A DNA stretch of 64,000 nt. It comes from Nectonema munidae (taxonomy: Eukaryota; Nematomorpha; Nectonematoida; Nectonematidae). The DNA is taken from contig JAUIRK010001052.1 of NCBI GenBank assembly GCA_030549495.1, positions 1 through 64,000 of the forward strand. Direction: 5' to 3'. The position numbers were made by a program, and so were the translations under genes. Under the pieces are notes generated by a model that did not search any database, was not told the DNA's origin, and saw only the letters and a list, made by a program, of their open reading frames with translations. Below are positions 11,766 through 27,200 of this stretch, piece by piece. The stretch's first letter is position 1, and the number at the start of each line of letters is the position of its first letter.

Positions 11766-12213
11766 CCTAAGGATATTCGTGATGATCATCCATTTTACTG
11801 CTAGAAGTATTGTAAGGGACAAAATTGATGAATGTAAAAAAATATTTCATTATTTATTTTAAGTTGATTGTGACGGAATTGTTTATAATTTGGAAATTTT
11901 AATAAAGCCATGATACGCTAGTTATCTGAAATCGGATATTTTTAGATATTGCAACTAAGGAAATTTTGATAAATTTGCTGATTTTTGAGAGCCAATTTAG
12001 ATTTATATTCAATATTATATGCTTTATTTCACTATTTTTTTTGGATTGTATTTGAAGCTAGTTTGGTCATTTTTGAAGAGACCAGTAACTAATTACAAGT
12101 CCATTTTGACTTCTACATTTATCTTTTTTCTTTACACCTTTTACTTTTGATGTTGTTCTAATGTTCTATCTTTACGAAATAGAATAAATTTTTTTAATAG
12201 TTTTAAAAATTAT

Positions 12214-12230
12214 ATTATTTTACTTTTCAG
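12214..12230 (+). promoter_or_regulatory. splice acceptor just upstream of the RBM22 start
   Basis: TATTATTTTACTTTTCAG ends 14 nt before the RBM22 ATG. This is a strong pyrimidine-rich 3' splice site. It must receive either an upstream non-coding exon or a trans-spliced leader. Confidence 0.6.
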
Positions 12231-12244
12231 CCTTCCTTTTTATA

Positions 12245-12298
12245 ATGTCTATATCAAAATCAACGAATACCTATAATCGCTTAAATTGGGAAAATTCG
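12245..12298 (+). CDS. RBM22: RBM22 exon 1
   Basis: Codes for 18 residues, [18 protein letters not shown]. It ends on a codon boundary before GTAGTT. The ATG is the only one that preserves the conserved NTYNR start. Confidence 0.9.
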
Positions 12299-15200
12299 GT
12301 AGTTACGTTTTATATTCAATATACTTCTTTTAATTTTTTAATATAAAACTTTTTTGTTTCTAATGGAATTATAAGCACAACTTCTGTTCATGTCATAATA
12401 TATTGAATATCCTTGCTTATTTTCATTTTCAAATAACAAATTTTATAATTTTTATTTAAATTATTATTTCTAAAATCATGTTAGGTTTATATCTAATCAC
12501 ATGTTTGAATAGAAGTAGCGGCATTATTCTCAATCCTAATAGATGAGTGTAAAAACTAGTGGAAATGAAGAATTATCACTTTGATTTACTCGTCTTTTGA
12601 ATTTTGTCATTATTGTTTTCATTAATGGTGATAAAGAAGCATGTAACTTTTTAAGCATTATGACTATTATGTTTTAAATGTATAAAACAATTGTGTTACC
12701 CAATCTGGAAGAATTAAATGCATTGTCGCAGATCAATTTCTAGTTCTACAAAATGTGAAGCCTCTCGTTGTTTGTTAAGTTTCTTTTAAATCGTAACTAC
12801 AATCTTATGTTTTTTTTCCATTTACTCATTTATATAACATGCTTCTTCAACAAATAATTCTTTTAGCTATTGAAATCTTTACTAAACTCAAACCTGCAAT
12901 TCAAATGTGGATATTATTCTGTTTTCAAATTTTCAAAACACAGTGTATCTATTTTGGATAGATTTAAAGTTATTATGTACAATTTTCTAAATTGAGGTAC
13001 GCTTACAATGTTATATAAACCTAAGTTTTTAAAATTTTTTGAATGAAAACTGAAACGATAAATTTTTATTTAGGAAAAAATATATTTAAAATCATTCATT
13101 TATTTTCATCCTATTATTCGCTTTTAAGTATGTATGTTATAAGAATTCAGTGCCCGCGCTAAGCAAAAATTTTAGAGGGGGGCTTGATTGGGGCGCTAAT
13201 TTTTGAACTATCAGATTTATTTGCTTCAAGGCGAAAAGAAAACATGATGTATTTGTCAAGCTATATTACATTATCATGAATGCTAGATGTTTCATAATTT
13301 TTATGGTAATGAAATATTTTTTAGGGGAGCTTGAAAATTAGCTGCGGGGCTTCAGAAATAGTTAGGGGGGCTTGTGCTCCAAAATTTAATAGGTAGCGCG
13401 GGCTCTGGATAAGATGCTTCCCAATGTTTTGAATTGATGTTAAATCCATTAATTCTCAATATTCTTAATTCTTTACATTTTGCTTGAAAACAAAATATTT
13501 TATATTGGATTTAAAAATCGAGAATAAGACGAAGATATGAAACTTTCCAATTTTTTACTTTTTAAATGATGAATGGCTGTTGTCCATTATAAAAACCTAA
13601 GCTAATTTTTTAATATAATATGCTGGATTTCGCAATTATGTACCACTCGTTTGCTTAGGAGGAGCTGGAGAAGCAGGCCGAGTGGTTGGCTACCTAACTG
13701 AATATTTAAAATTTATTTTGTGTTGGTAATTATTAACAAATAAGAATCAGATTTATATAGAAACCTTGTTATTATAAGCTTATTCTAAATAAGTTTTTTT
13801 TATAGGATTTCCCAATTCTCTGCCAGACTTGCTTGGGAGATAATCCTTATTTGAGAATGGTATTTTTCTTTTTACTATATAATTATTCATTTACTACTTT
13901 CTTTATTTATAGACTAAAGAAAAATATGGCAAAGAATGTAAAATTTGCGTGCGTCCATTTACAGTTTTTCGTTGGTGTCCGGGTGCTGGAATGAGATTTA
14001 AGAAGACAGAAATATGTCAAACATGTGCCAAGTTGAAAAATATTTGCCAGACATGTTTGCTAGATTTAGAATTTGGTAATAAAAAAAACCTTTTGAATAA
14101 TAAGGAAAAAGCTTTTATTTTATTTTCTTCTAGGCTTGCCATCTCAAGTTCGAGATACCGCCCTTAACATAAATACGGATATGCCTCATTCAGATGTTAA
14201 CAAAGAATATTTCATTCAAAATATGGAAAAACAAGTAAAAATTTCAAATATATCCTTATATTAACAGTACACATTTTGAGATTGCTTGGCCTTGATCGTA
14301 TCACTTTATACAAATATGTGTAATCGAACATATTGTGTTTCAGCAACTCCTCTTGTTACTGATTTTATAAATTGTCTTTCATATAATTAGTATTTATTAA
14401 ATTAATTTATTTTAGATAAAGATTTAGTATTGAAGATAGTCGTTAAAATTTTTTGGAGGGATAAAAATACACGTATTTGGAATTTTGTATCAATGAGTTA
14501 TATTTAATTAAAATTTGATTTTGCAAAGTCAAAAAAATTGAAATAGAAGAGCGAGGATGAAGGACTATCATATTATGTATTTCAAAATATAAACAAGAAA
14601 TATAGTAGGGTGGTATGACAAATCTTTATTAAAAAGAATATTCAACTCTATGAGTCTTTTTCAACTTAAGTCAAGCAGAAAGCGGAGGGAACGGCTTTTA
14701 TGGCGAAGATGTAATGAAAGCATTTTTTATGAGCTAAGATATATGTATTCATATAATATATGTCCAATCATAGAATTCGTATTGAATATAATCAGGTTAT
14801 TAACATGCATAAGGCAGATGAAATTTGTGTTTAACGAGATGGAGAAATGAATGCATTTATATTGAGTACATAGATGAAGTCGTGTTGGGTCATTTAAAAG
14901 AAGTGGAATATATAATAAAAAAAAGTTAATAGAAATGATAAAGTCTTTATTCAAAATTTCTTAAAAGTTAAGTTGGTAGTGCAGATCTGTTAGTGACTAT
15001 AGTGGTGGAATTTTTAAGAAACTTTAGTTAAAGACTCTTTACTATTTTTATCTTTTTTATATATCAAGAACAATTATTGTAGAATATAGATGCAGGCATG
15101 CATATATGTATGTATATGTTATATTTAATAACCTTACAAATCATATTTGAACAAGGAATATAGTATAAGTAATGGATCAAAATAAGCAATGGCGAGATAA

Positions 15201-18200
15201 ATATCGTAAATAAATATGTATAGAAATCGGATAGTAAGACAATAGCGAAACTATTTCATGATCAGGGGCGGATCTAGAAATTGGCATTAGGGGGGCAGGG
15301 CGGATTTTACTAAACTAGAACTCACATTTGAAGCATATAAATTTAAGTTATATCAAAATTTTTAAGCTATTTTTATCTTATTTTGGGTAATAGTTTAATA
15401 AAAAGCGAAAATTAACTTTTTATCATAAAACTTTACATAATAATATATCAAAAAATTATAAATTTATTAGAAGAAAGTAACTAGATTTAAGATTAGAAAA
15501 AAGTTGTTCACACGGGTTCAGCATAAAGGAATATGTTGAGAGAAACTTCAACTGATACCTTTGGCTTTCTTGAAAAATTTCTTTTACTTCTTTACTTTTA
15601 TGTATTTTCGCATCATCTAAAACCGCCAAAGCATCACTTTTTGTTGTGATATCTCGGTTAAGTTTTTCAAATAAATTCTGAATAAACTTTCATGTAGCAT
15701 GTTCCGTCTTCAATAACGTCGTTATGAATCATCTTAAAGCAGTTCATTGCTAAAGCCAGAGAAATATTTTTGTGGAAATGATTACACTTCCTTGTTCCTT
15801 TTTTGAACGTGTGCTTGTGAACGGCTTAAATGTAAATTAAACCCACTTTTGTCAATGAAAATCAATGACTCTTGCGAATTTGGGGTAGAATTTTGAAATT
15901 CTTGTGTGTAATACTTTTATTTAAGTATAACATCTTTGTTCACTGCATCGATTTGTTTATTAACACGTTTACGTCGCTTTTAAAGTACTATTTACCAAGT
16001 ATTTGTGAAGATAAAAATTCCTCCTTCATTTTTTCGCTAATTTCTTCTAGAGTTAGCATAGGATCCTTCTATTATATTGTCTAAATATTTAATCTTTTTT
16101 GCCCACCATGTTCCTTGCTGGAATTACTCTCACTGTTTTTTCATGTTCATTCTTTTACATAATACTTTTTGCAGTTGAATACTTAATTTGGATTTCGGAA
16201 GCTCTTTTAATAGACAAAAGTTCAGTAGAAAGACTGAATTTTTTTCTTTTAAAATTTTAGTATACATAATAGAAGGTATAAAAAATTGTCATTAGAAAAA
16301 GCAATTATGCAATTATGGAATGGTGAAGGCGAAAGGCAGTAACGAAATTGGCATCGATGTTCCTCTCTGCCTTTTATATTACTATTTAGTGGACCGATCC
16401 GAATACATCACATATGCTTCAAAAAACCCAAAATTAGTGAAATTTGTACACGTTTCAAAATTTTTAACTTCAATCTAAAAAATATATTGATCTGTTTTAA
16501 TTTTTGATATATCATAATGCTAACAACTTGTTTAATATAGTGATGCTTTTTCAAAATTGTATCTAATATTTTTGAAAAAAATCTTAAAAAAATGAGAGGT
16601 TTCAACTATAAAATGTAGTATTTTTCATTATAAAATTTCTTTAAAAGCACAAATTGGGGAAAATTTTGTAAAAAAAAAAGGAGACAAAAAAATGAATCAG
16701 TTACTAGCCGCAAGATATGTTAACATTCAAAAAATTAAATGAACAGGCTTTTATAAATGAATGTTTCAAATTTTTAAACCTGCACAAATATTTGACGTAA
16801 AGGTAAAAATTGGTATTTCTTCAGGGTAACTAATATATATTATAGCTATAATTAGTGTAACTATCAACCACGGATAATTCTTTAATTTATTTGAAACGTT
16901 TCTTCTTATGCTAAATCATGTTGTTTCTGAATATGATTTCTAGCATTTTTTTGATGTCTTAAATATTGCAACCAATGAACGAATATCGGTATAATGCTTT
17001 TTTGGTTTATCAATAGTAAGGTATGTTGCCATAGAGATTTTCAATGTCAAAACTCAATTCATAATTCACTGCTCTGCATTTTCAAACTTTTTTGTGTTGT
17101 CAAAGATTTTTTAACTGATTCCAATGAATTTTTATATTCTAATTTTGAAGATAATTGTTGTTGTTTTTGTTTGGCCCTAGATTTTTATTTATTCAAATTT
17201 TAAAAAGATGAGGTTGATTGAAAACAAATATTTTTTTTAATATAAAGGGTATCATATTTTATGTTTTATTTAACCTATATGAAATGAAAATATAATTTTT
17301 ATTGTAATAATGCTCTTTTGAGCGATTTTCTCTTGTATTGAGGACTTTGAACATCTCGTTTAAGACACCAACAGTAGTCAGCAAACATGTTAATGTTCCA
17401 TAGACCCTGATATCTTTCTGCCATCACTCGAATATCTTGGTGAAATCTCTCACCTTGCTCTTCGCTGTAATCTCCACAATTTTTTAGGAAAAATCTAGAA
17501 CTGAGGAAATTAATTTTTAAGGACATTCTTACACCAAGAAGGCTGAAATTCTCGAGTAATTCCTCGGCAATATTCCTGTAATCGCCACTACGATATTTGC
17601 CCAAAAAATTTCTAACTAGAGACTTAAAAGAAAGCCACGCCTTTTTTTCATTTTCAAAATCTGTATCCATTACTTAGGCCAGGAAATTTTTTTGTTGAAA
17701 AAGAAAAAGTTTGACTCTTTACATCTGTAGCTTTGGTAAAAAAAATTTATAAGAAATAATTTTATGTGTAAAGGTGGAAACAAAATCTTGTGTGAAGAGA
17801 CAAGAGGTTCAACCAAGACATTATGTGATCCTGTTTTCATTTGTGTTCTCAGCCATTTCGGTTTAATATAGTGCAAGCCATCACCTCGGCGGTCCTACTA
17901 ACACAAAAAAGATTGTTATTTTGTATAGCTGCTCCCATGGTAATGGCAACAATTTTAAAATAAAATAAATATGTTCAAAGATTTCATGCTCTAAAATAAT
18001 ATAAGTGTTTAAAAATTTAACCTTTAAATCTCCACACATCACCCACTTGTGTTCTGCGTACTTCAATGCAGCTAATAGATCTTTCGTATCCTTAAATTTT
18101 TCTTTAATTTCTATTGAATAAGCAATAGGAACTGATCCAAATGTGTTACCAATATTAATCAAGACTGCAAAAGAATCTAGAAAAAGTCTCCAATCTCTAG

Positions 18201-21200
18201 GATTATATTCAACTCCTAAAGCCTCTATCAATCCTTTGATATCTTTACAAAAAATAAATGATGAGTTGCTATTGTAAGCGAAAAATTTTCTAATTCTTTT
18301 TCCCGCTCTCTATACCAAGCAAAGGTAGTTTCAGGTGCTAATAAGTTATTTTGTTTTGGCCGTGAACCGAGTAATTGAAAATATTCTTTGGATAAAGCTG
18401 AGTCTTTTGTCCTTCAACACATGTTATACAACAAATATCTAGCGCAAAAGATTTCTCTTGATCGCAAAGTTTAACTGCAAAATAAGCATGATAACATTTT
18501 TTTTAACAAATTCTATGAATTTTAACACTTGATCAGGAAATGTTACCTTACCCCAAATATAGCAAAATCGATCTGGATCATTAAAATATTTTAATAACTG
18601 AAAAAATATAAAAAATGATAAAAACAAAAATAAAATTGGAAAAAATTTTCCTGAAATTAAGAATTTTTCAGTTAAAACAACGTATACACTTGGCTTATAC
18701 GCAATTAAATCTTATTTAGATTGAATCTGGTGCAACAAATCCTGCAGCTATACTCTCCAAGGAACTAACTAAAAATTACTATGGCAGAGATGTACTGTTG
18801 AAGCTTGCTCGAACATCCCCATATTATAAGCGAAATAGACCTCAAATTTGTAGCTTCTGGGTTAAAGGTTGTTGTTCACGTGGGGAGGAATGTCCATACA
18901 GGTTTTCTTCTTTTCCCAATATAAAATAACTTGGTCTATATTCTAATACTTATATCATTCTTAATTTTACTAAAAGTTTGAAACTGTAGAAAATTAATAA
19001 TTGGTCAGTTCATTAAAAACGTTCAATTTAGACATGAAAAACCTTCTGATCCCGAAGATCCATTATCAAATCAGAATTTCAAGGATAGGTACTATGGCGT
19101 TAACGATCCTGTAGCTGAAAAACTCCTGCGACAAGCAAACACCTTTCCAAAGCTTCTTCCTAGCGAGGATAAAAGTATTACGACGTTGTACGTCTCAAAT
19201 TTGGGAACTTGCAACGATTTTGACAGTAATTCCATCAGTGAAAATGATTTAAGGTTATTCTCCCACTATACTATAAAATATAGACCAAATAATAAGGAGT
19301 TGTGTTTATGTGAAAACCTTTGAAGTAAAATATGTTTCATAACGTTAACAAAAACTAATTAGTGAGAATGAAAATTCACATAATATGCCAACCATGGATC
19401 TGAAATACCCTAGTTTCAGGTGTTGCGTCTGCCTTTAACCTTAACTAATAACATCTGTTATCTTCTCATCGTTTTTAAAAAAGCCGTGTACAAAAAATGA
19501 ATCATATTGAGTTATGGATCTTTAAATTTTTATCCTTCCCTTCCTTGAGAATTTGCTATATTGAGTAGTTCAAAAAGTTATATATAATGTTTCTCTTTAG
19601 AAAACAAAATTTAATGTTACCCCATTGTTTAAAAAAAGATCACCAACAAGTTCGTTTTCGCAATTTTATGAACTCAAACGGTCTTATTAAACACACAATC
19701 CAACTTTCTAAAACTTATTTTGTTTCTTCATTCCCATTAAATATTAGAGTTTTAAGAGAATACAAACTAAAATTTCTTAAAAAATACTTTTCATATTTTG
19801 AAGTTTCTAAAATGCTTGTTGAAAAATTCAGATAGAGAAAATTTTCTAAATTGAAGTTTTTTTCATTTTCATATCTTCTTGTCCCACTATAACACACTAA
19901 GTATATAATTTATTTCTTTTTTCCAAGATGTTTTATCAAACCACTAGTCGTCTTAAACACATCTTATTATCTTAAGATTTAGCGAGGATATTTTATTTTC
20001 AGATCTGAGAGTTAATTATCAATGTCTTCATAATTTTTAATTAAAGTGTGTAAACTTCTCTGAAATGCTTCTAAAAGGTGCATGAAAGTAGCAAGGAATT
20101 CGGAATGCTCCGATTTCGTAGAAATTATCCAAATTTGATGTCTATTTTAAGTTTAAATCCATTTTTAGAGATGTTTTTTATCAGTTCGGAGAAATCAGAA
20201 ATATAACGATAGTTCCGAAAAACCAATGCGCCTTTGTTTCCTACACGACGCGTGAAGCTGCTGTATGCGCTTCAGAAGCTCTCTTTCAAAGATTAATCAT
20301 AAAAGGACGCAGGTTTTATCTCTCTCTATTTATTGCATTTATTTTAATATCTCGCTCCAACTTAAGACTTAATTTGAATTGGGGCAAGTCTCACAGTCAA
20401 CTAACTAAAGAAGATAAGAAGGGTGATTCAGTGGAAGATCACTACAATCCAGTGCCTGGTCTTCCTCCTCCACGTAACTAATCCTCAACTTATTTTGTTA
20501 TATGCAAACGCTGAAGTTTACATTATTTTCATATTTGGTCCAGATGGAAGAAAGGTTGTGCTATGATAAAATTAATTATTAAATAGCTTCTCTAAAAGGA
20601 TAATAGTTATCCTAGGTATAGAATAGGATACTAAAAAAAACATCAAACAAAAATTTTAATTATTGAAAAAATGAGAGCAATATAAATCTAATCATAAAAA
20701 TGATGAAGAAAGGTCCAAATAGGTCAACACTAGAACGAAACTTTCTTTAGACATATCAAAAAATAAAATGTTTTAAAATTTTGAAAATATTATATTCTAA
20801 TATTTTTTTATTTGTTTTAAAATTAGGTCTATATATGCAGACATTGGGATATAATAAAAAAAAATTTATTTTGTCTATTTTGAAATATATTTTTAGTTTG
20901 ATTATTTTTAATTTGTTTTTTTGAAATTGATATTTTCCACGTTTTTAAAATTCTGGAGTTATTTTATGGCAAAATTTAACATTTTCGATATTTGAAAGAA
21001 GCAATAGAAGAGATTGAAAGTGAATCAACTCAAGCTGATATTGTTATAACTGGGCCATTTGAAGGAGGCGAAGATTTTGATAATAAAAATTATGATGAAA
21101 ATATTCCTGTAGATGTTTTTGTAGATGAAAATTTTGGTGATGGTGTGGATGAAGAGAAAAACTAAAAAATGTAAAAAAGTTACACCGAACTGGCGAAAAA

Positions 21201-24200
21201 AACATTTGAAAACAAAATTTGCATCCTTTTCTTTTGTCTTATGATGAATTTGGATTATAGACATATTTTTTCGATGATATAGTTTTGTTAGTAGAAGAAA
21301 CTAACAAATATAGAAAATGAGATAAAAATGATCCCTCGTTTAACATAAATAAAAAAGATATGTTGAAGTTCTTAGGTTTAATACTTCTCTCTGGTTACAA
21401 TATTCCAAGTTCAGAAAGACATTATTAGTCCTTTTCAACTAGAATGCAAATTCTTTCCACAAGCAATGTCTCGAAATAATTTTGAAAAAATAAAACGTTA
21501 CCTTCACGTAGTTGATAATCAAAACTTGGAGGGTTCAAAAATGGCAAACATGAAACCTTTATACAATTTGTTAAATTTAAAGATGATAAAATTCGGTATT
21601 TTGCATTGAAATTTGTAAATTGACGAAGCAATCGTGCCGTATTTTGGAAAACAGTCTTGCAAACAGTTCATCAAATCAAGCCCACCAGATTTTGCTATAA
21701 AATAGGGACGCTTTGCAGCTCAACAGGCTTTACCTTACTGTGTTGAAATATATGAAGGAAAAATTTATAATGGAATTCTACCGCTGAGTAGTAGAGTTGT
21801 AAATTCTTTACTAAAAGTATGTAAAACTCCTTCTAATCATCATATTAATTTTTATGGATAATTTTTTTAGTTCATATGATTTAATGAAATCTTTAAAAGA
21901 AAGACATTTTATAGCAACTGAAAGTGTAAGAGAAAATAGGTTGAATATTGACACTAAAGAAATGAAAAAACTCGAAAGAGGTTCTTTTGACTTTAGGTCA
22001 GATGGAGTTGTTAAATGGCATGATAATTTGGTAGTTACTCTTTGTAGCAATGTTGAAGGAGTTCTGCTTCTTGTTAAAACTACAATAAGAGTAAAAGTAA
22101 AAAATATCTTTTTAATTCCTTTTCAGCATATTGTAAACGCATATAATCTTGGAAGGTGTAGATATTATGGATAGAGCTCTTGCTGACTTTCGGCGAAGCA
22201 TATTTGACAATAAATGGTATTGGAACTTGATTGATTATTAATGCAATTAATATTTCTGTTGTTTATACTTAATTTTTTCTCTTATACATTCTACAAACAT
22301 GCGACATAAAGATTTCAGATAGCTCTTGTAGAATGTTTTTTGAAATGTGAAAGCTCAATAAATGTTGAGTCAAGACCTGGACCAAATTGTTTGATCTCAA
22401 ATCGAGTAAGAAAAGATAATGTCAACCATAGACCTATTTCTATAACGCCAAGAAAATGGGTAGTTTGAAAAAAAGTGTTCGAATTCAAGGTAGCAAAAAG
22501 ACTTCATTTAAACGATTGTTTCCAAAAATATCATGAATGAATTTTTGATATCATTTAAACCCAATGCCCACCTACATATGTAGACTTGTAAAAAAATATT
22601 AAAATTTTTTTTTCACATTTATTTTAGAATGCATGATAATTCTATATCTATATGATAATATAGATTTATATTATTTATTAAATAATTGAAAAGTTGTATT
22701 CAAATTTTTGACTTGTTATATATCTTTTTTCATCACTTGGGTTAAGCACCAAAAATTGTATAGATCCGTATTATTTGTTTAAAGAGATAGCAAAGATATC
22801 ACTGAAATATACAAGTTAAATTTTTGGATGCTTAGTTGAAATGACTTTTGTATTATATCAAAAAAATCGACTTTAAAATGTCTTCTCTTTTGTTAACAAA
22901 ATGTATGATATGTTAAAGTCAAAGAAGCGACACATGAACCTTAATTAGACGAAATACTGTTTCAGGAGTATATATGTTTTGACATATATACTCATGAGGT
23001 TGGAATTTTATTTAATTGATTTTCAGTGCTTCATTTTAGTTTGATTCTACGAAACTTCAATTCAGCAATCGTATGGTTATAATTACAAATTTTAGTTGAA
23101 CAATCGGTATAGGACTAGTGATATATCCTTTCAATTTTAGCTCCTTTGTCCCAAGAAGCAGCAAACAAAACAGACTATTTTAATCTCAACTCAAGTGACA
23201 AAAACACCGCCTCACCCTTTCCTCCTTCTCCGTACTTCCAACTTAACATGTTCCATCCTTCTTTTAATCCTGCTAGCCAAGCTCCAGGTAGCACTATTTT
23301 TTTATTACCTGTGCTGTGTAGTGGATTCGTCTTCTCTCTAGTTGGAGTCCATACGCAAAAATAAGTGCTGCAAGGCTAGTAATCGAATCAATGCTAATAA
23401 AATGAGGTGTAATTCGATTTTGGGCTTACTTTTGCATCCTTTAAAAATTTGATACTATTTTATTTCAAAGCTGACGATTAAATCCTGAATATAATTTTCA
23501 GTGGCTTCAATCTCCTTGTGTAATTAAGAATCAGACTCGGAATTTATCGTGTACAAATCGTCTTTCAGAGCAAATGTCTTTAATCTCTTTTTTCATCCAC
23601 CATCCATTTTCAAGCATTAAAAACAAAATACTTTAAAAAGATTATCTTAGTAGTTTTTATTCCAGTACGCTTTTAATACTAACGGATTTTCTCGAACATT
23701 GGCTAATCATTACACAACTTTAACTTTACAAGTGCAGCGCTCCCAACCTAGGCTACGTGAAAGATTTTTAAAAGTTACACAAATAGATCGTAGCACTAAA
23801 CCTTACTAAATTATTTTAAAAAAATTCTCCATCTTTCGAAAAAATTACTTTTAAACTTGAATATTCTTTTGTAAATGTCATTTGACTATATATCCTCTAA
23901 TTTTTGTCTCTGGCCTAGGCCATATATTCCTTTTTTTATAATATTTATGAGGAAATTTTTTTTATATGGTATATATCTAATTTACTATTAAATTTTGGAT
24001 GTTCTCAGGTATAATATAATTTACTGCCCCATTTACGAGCACTGTTTCCAAAGGAAACATACGTAAATCAGTGAAATATCAATTTTTCAAAGTTATCATA
24101 TCACTATTTATTTGTGTACTTTTTAAATTGATATCCGATTTCTTAAAAATAGTGCATTTTATGTATCTTAAAATTGGAATACAATTCAATCTCTTTGAAA

Positions 24201-27200
24201 AAATTTCATGATAGAATAATTGTTTCCTTTAACCCTCGCATGGTTGGAAAATTTTATTACCTTAGATGGTGAAAGAGGGCCGCGGAGGCCCATTTTCAAT
24301 TTTCTTGAAAAAAATATAAAAAATTTACACTAAAGTACACAATTGCTTTTTAAATGTTTTCCAAATTTTCCATAAGCTTTCCATAGTGAAAAAGCCAAGA
24401 AATAGTGATGTTAGGCTTTCTTGTTTTCTTAACGCCATCTAACTTTTGATGTTTTCAATTCTCAATAAATTTTAATTCTTTCACTTATACTTCTCAATTT
24501 GGAAAACATCAGTAATAAAATGTTAGGTCATATAACATCTTTGTAATTACCTAAAGTAATTAGTAAGGTATAGAGTTTAGAACATTGTGTTCACTTCCGA
24601 TCATCCACAAAACAAACATTTTGAAAAATAACAGGCAAGTTCAAAAAAGATGCAAAGTATAATAACGACAAATACGTGTCGTAGATAAGGTTCACTTCAA
24701 ATGAAGAATAATAAATAACTTGAAGATTCATAACCTTGAAAGCTCTAAACAGATTGTTTTAGCCGTGATTTCTTTTCTCATATTCATCCCTTCTGTGACA
24801 ACTTTTTTCATTGATTTCAAATACAATGAGAAAACTGTGTTGTGTGTGTATACGTGCTTGCATGCTGGCACGTGTTTACACCACGAGTTCCGAATAAAAT
24901 TATGTGTTTACATTTACGTTACTGGTGCCGAATAAACTTATGTATTTTCATCCACCTCACCAGTGTCGTATAACTTATATGTTTATATTTACGTCGCTTG
25001 CGTCAAATAAACCTAATTTTTTCATTCGTCTATACTCGTCTAACCTTGAAAGCCTCAACAATTTCAGATTTGATTTCTCTAAAAGTGCATCGGTATCTCT
25101 TACTTGCTTGACATTCAACTACGAGCCGCGGAAAATTACGATTCCACCAGCCAATTGTTTTTGTTTTCTAATCACAAGATTCATCCAATTCTTCCTGCAC
25201 CAAGTTTTGATACCTCATGATTTCTGAAGACTTGATCTCGAAGAGTGGCGTCATGTATTTCACTTAGGAAAGTCTCCTTACATCAAGTGGAGGTAGAAGC
25301 CGAAGCATAAATTTACGCAATGTTTCGAGAGTACCTCCGGGTCCCAAAAATCAATCTAAAAGACTATCATCTCCAGAAAAAATTTAGAGCCTTTTTTTCA
25401 CTACGGAACTTCTAACTGAAATTTTCACAAAGACGCAGAATTATATGAAGTATAAGGAGCAATTTATGGATCCAAATCATCAAATCAGCAAATTTTCTTC
25501 AAGTTTTACTATTGATGTACTACTTCTTGGATATTTTGCTTCATTGTACTGGCTTGGTCTTTCAAAAGATCAAAGAATACCATATGATGATATCTATAAA
25601 TCCCTTATAGGATCTCCATTTGTCAAAAGTACTTTGTCCAAAGATGAAATAAAGTATTGTACTTGATTTATTAGATTCGATGATCCATTAGTAAGAGATA
25701 CTTCTTCTGATAGAATAAAGGCGGTACGTCTAAAGGATCATTTTTTCAAAGTTTTCCACAAGTAATTCTTTTTTTTTGGTATGCATATTTGTCTTTAATA
25801 GTTTGCCTCCCTGTAAAATGGTGATAGAGTTTTTGAGTTGTCTGTTATTAGTAAATGTGTTTCTTTGTGTGTAGAGTGTATTGTTTCGTGTGTGCGTCTG
25901 TGTGTGTGTGTGCGCGTCTGTGTGTGTGTGTGCGCGTCTGTATGTGTGTGTGTGTGCGCGCGTCTGTATGTGTGTGTGTGTGTGCGCGCGCGTCTGTATG
26001 TGTGTGTGTGTGTGCGCGCGCGTCTGTATGTGTGTGTGTGTGTGCGCGCGCGTCTGTATGTGTGTGTGTGTGTGCGCGCGCGTCTGTATGTGTGTGTGTG
26101 TGTGTGCGCGCGTCTGTATGTGTGTGTGTGTGTGCGCGTCTGTATGTGTGTGTGTGTGTGTGCGCGCGTCTGTGTACATATATGTGTGTGTGTGTGTACA
26201 TATGTGTATGTGTAAGTGTGTGTGTACATATGTGTATGTGTGTGTGTGTGTACATGTACATATGTGTATGTGTGCAGGGCGCACATCCGGGGGGCGACCG
26301 CCCCCCCCCCCCCCCCCCCTCCCTAATAATTTTATATAAGTAAGAGTTGCTGCTTGTTTATAAAACATGTATGATGATCGCATAGAAGGAATGCAGACTT
26401 TCGAATCAATCAAACATCATGCCAAGCTGCTCTAAAATTCCTATCGCATTTTTCCTATCGAACATATTTTACAGACGATGCGTGAGAGCTATATAATAAT
26501 AATCCATTGCTTCAATATGCACACAATAAGTCAGCAATGTTTATCACAGTGTCTCCTCTTTATAGTATTTTTGGGCAAACACATGCTGATGATCCACTAG
26601 ATTTTCTCATCTTCTGTCACAGTGATTCTATTTCTCTTTCTCTCTCCTCTGTTTTTCTCTTCCGCTTTCTCTGCTAAAACTCAATCATTCACTCAAGTTC
26701 TCTTCTTTCATCCAAGCCCTCTTCTCTTGTTAAGCTCTCCTATCTCATTCAGCTTTCTTCTCTCCAGTGACGTAGCTAGGCTGGGGCATGAGGGGCCGTG
26801 CCCACACTCCTATGTACCGCATGGTGCTCCATGCATCTTATGCGATATCAATTTTTGAAAATTTCTCCAATGAAAGGGTCAAGAATGTATAAATAATGTT
26901 GCGCAAGTTTTTTGTTTTAAAATTGTGCCCTTCTATCAACTTTTTTTTGACTACACCACTGTTTCTGTCTAATTTGCATTTAGAGTTTAATTAAAATAGT
27001 TTTCAATCGTTACAATTTTATATCAATGAATATTGTTAGACTCGCGCTAAGAACTTTTTCAACAAAAGTCACTTAATCTTTATCACTACGTTTGCTACAT
27101 TTTGTAACATTTGAAAACTTTAATTTTTTCAAGTCAAGAAATTTTTTTCAATACTTATTTTGGAATTAATATTTTGACTATCTATTCAGTTTAAAAGCAA

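Noticed and set aside
13630-13705. A GC-richer patch reading [20 protein letters not shown], like a nucleotide-binding glycine loop
   Set aside because: Only about 25 codons, inside RBM22 intron 1, with no further exon of a dehydrogenase nearby. It could be a stray exon, but the evidence is too thin.
25730-26413. Long Cys/Val-rich and His/Thr-rich reading frames on both strands
   Set aside because: They are produced by the alternating TG/CG repeat in every frame and have no protein-like composition. The same holds for 29,290-29,882.
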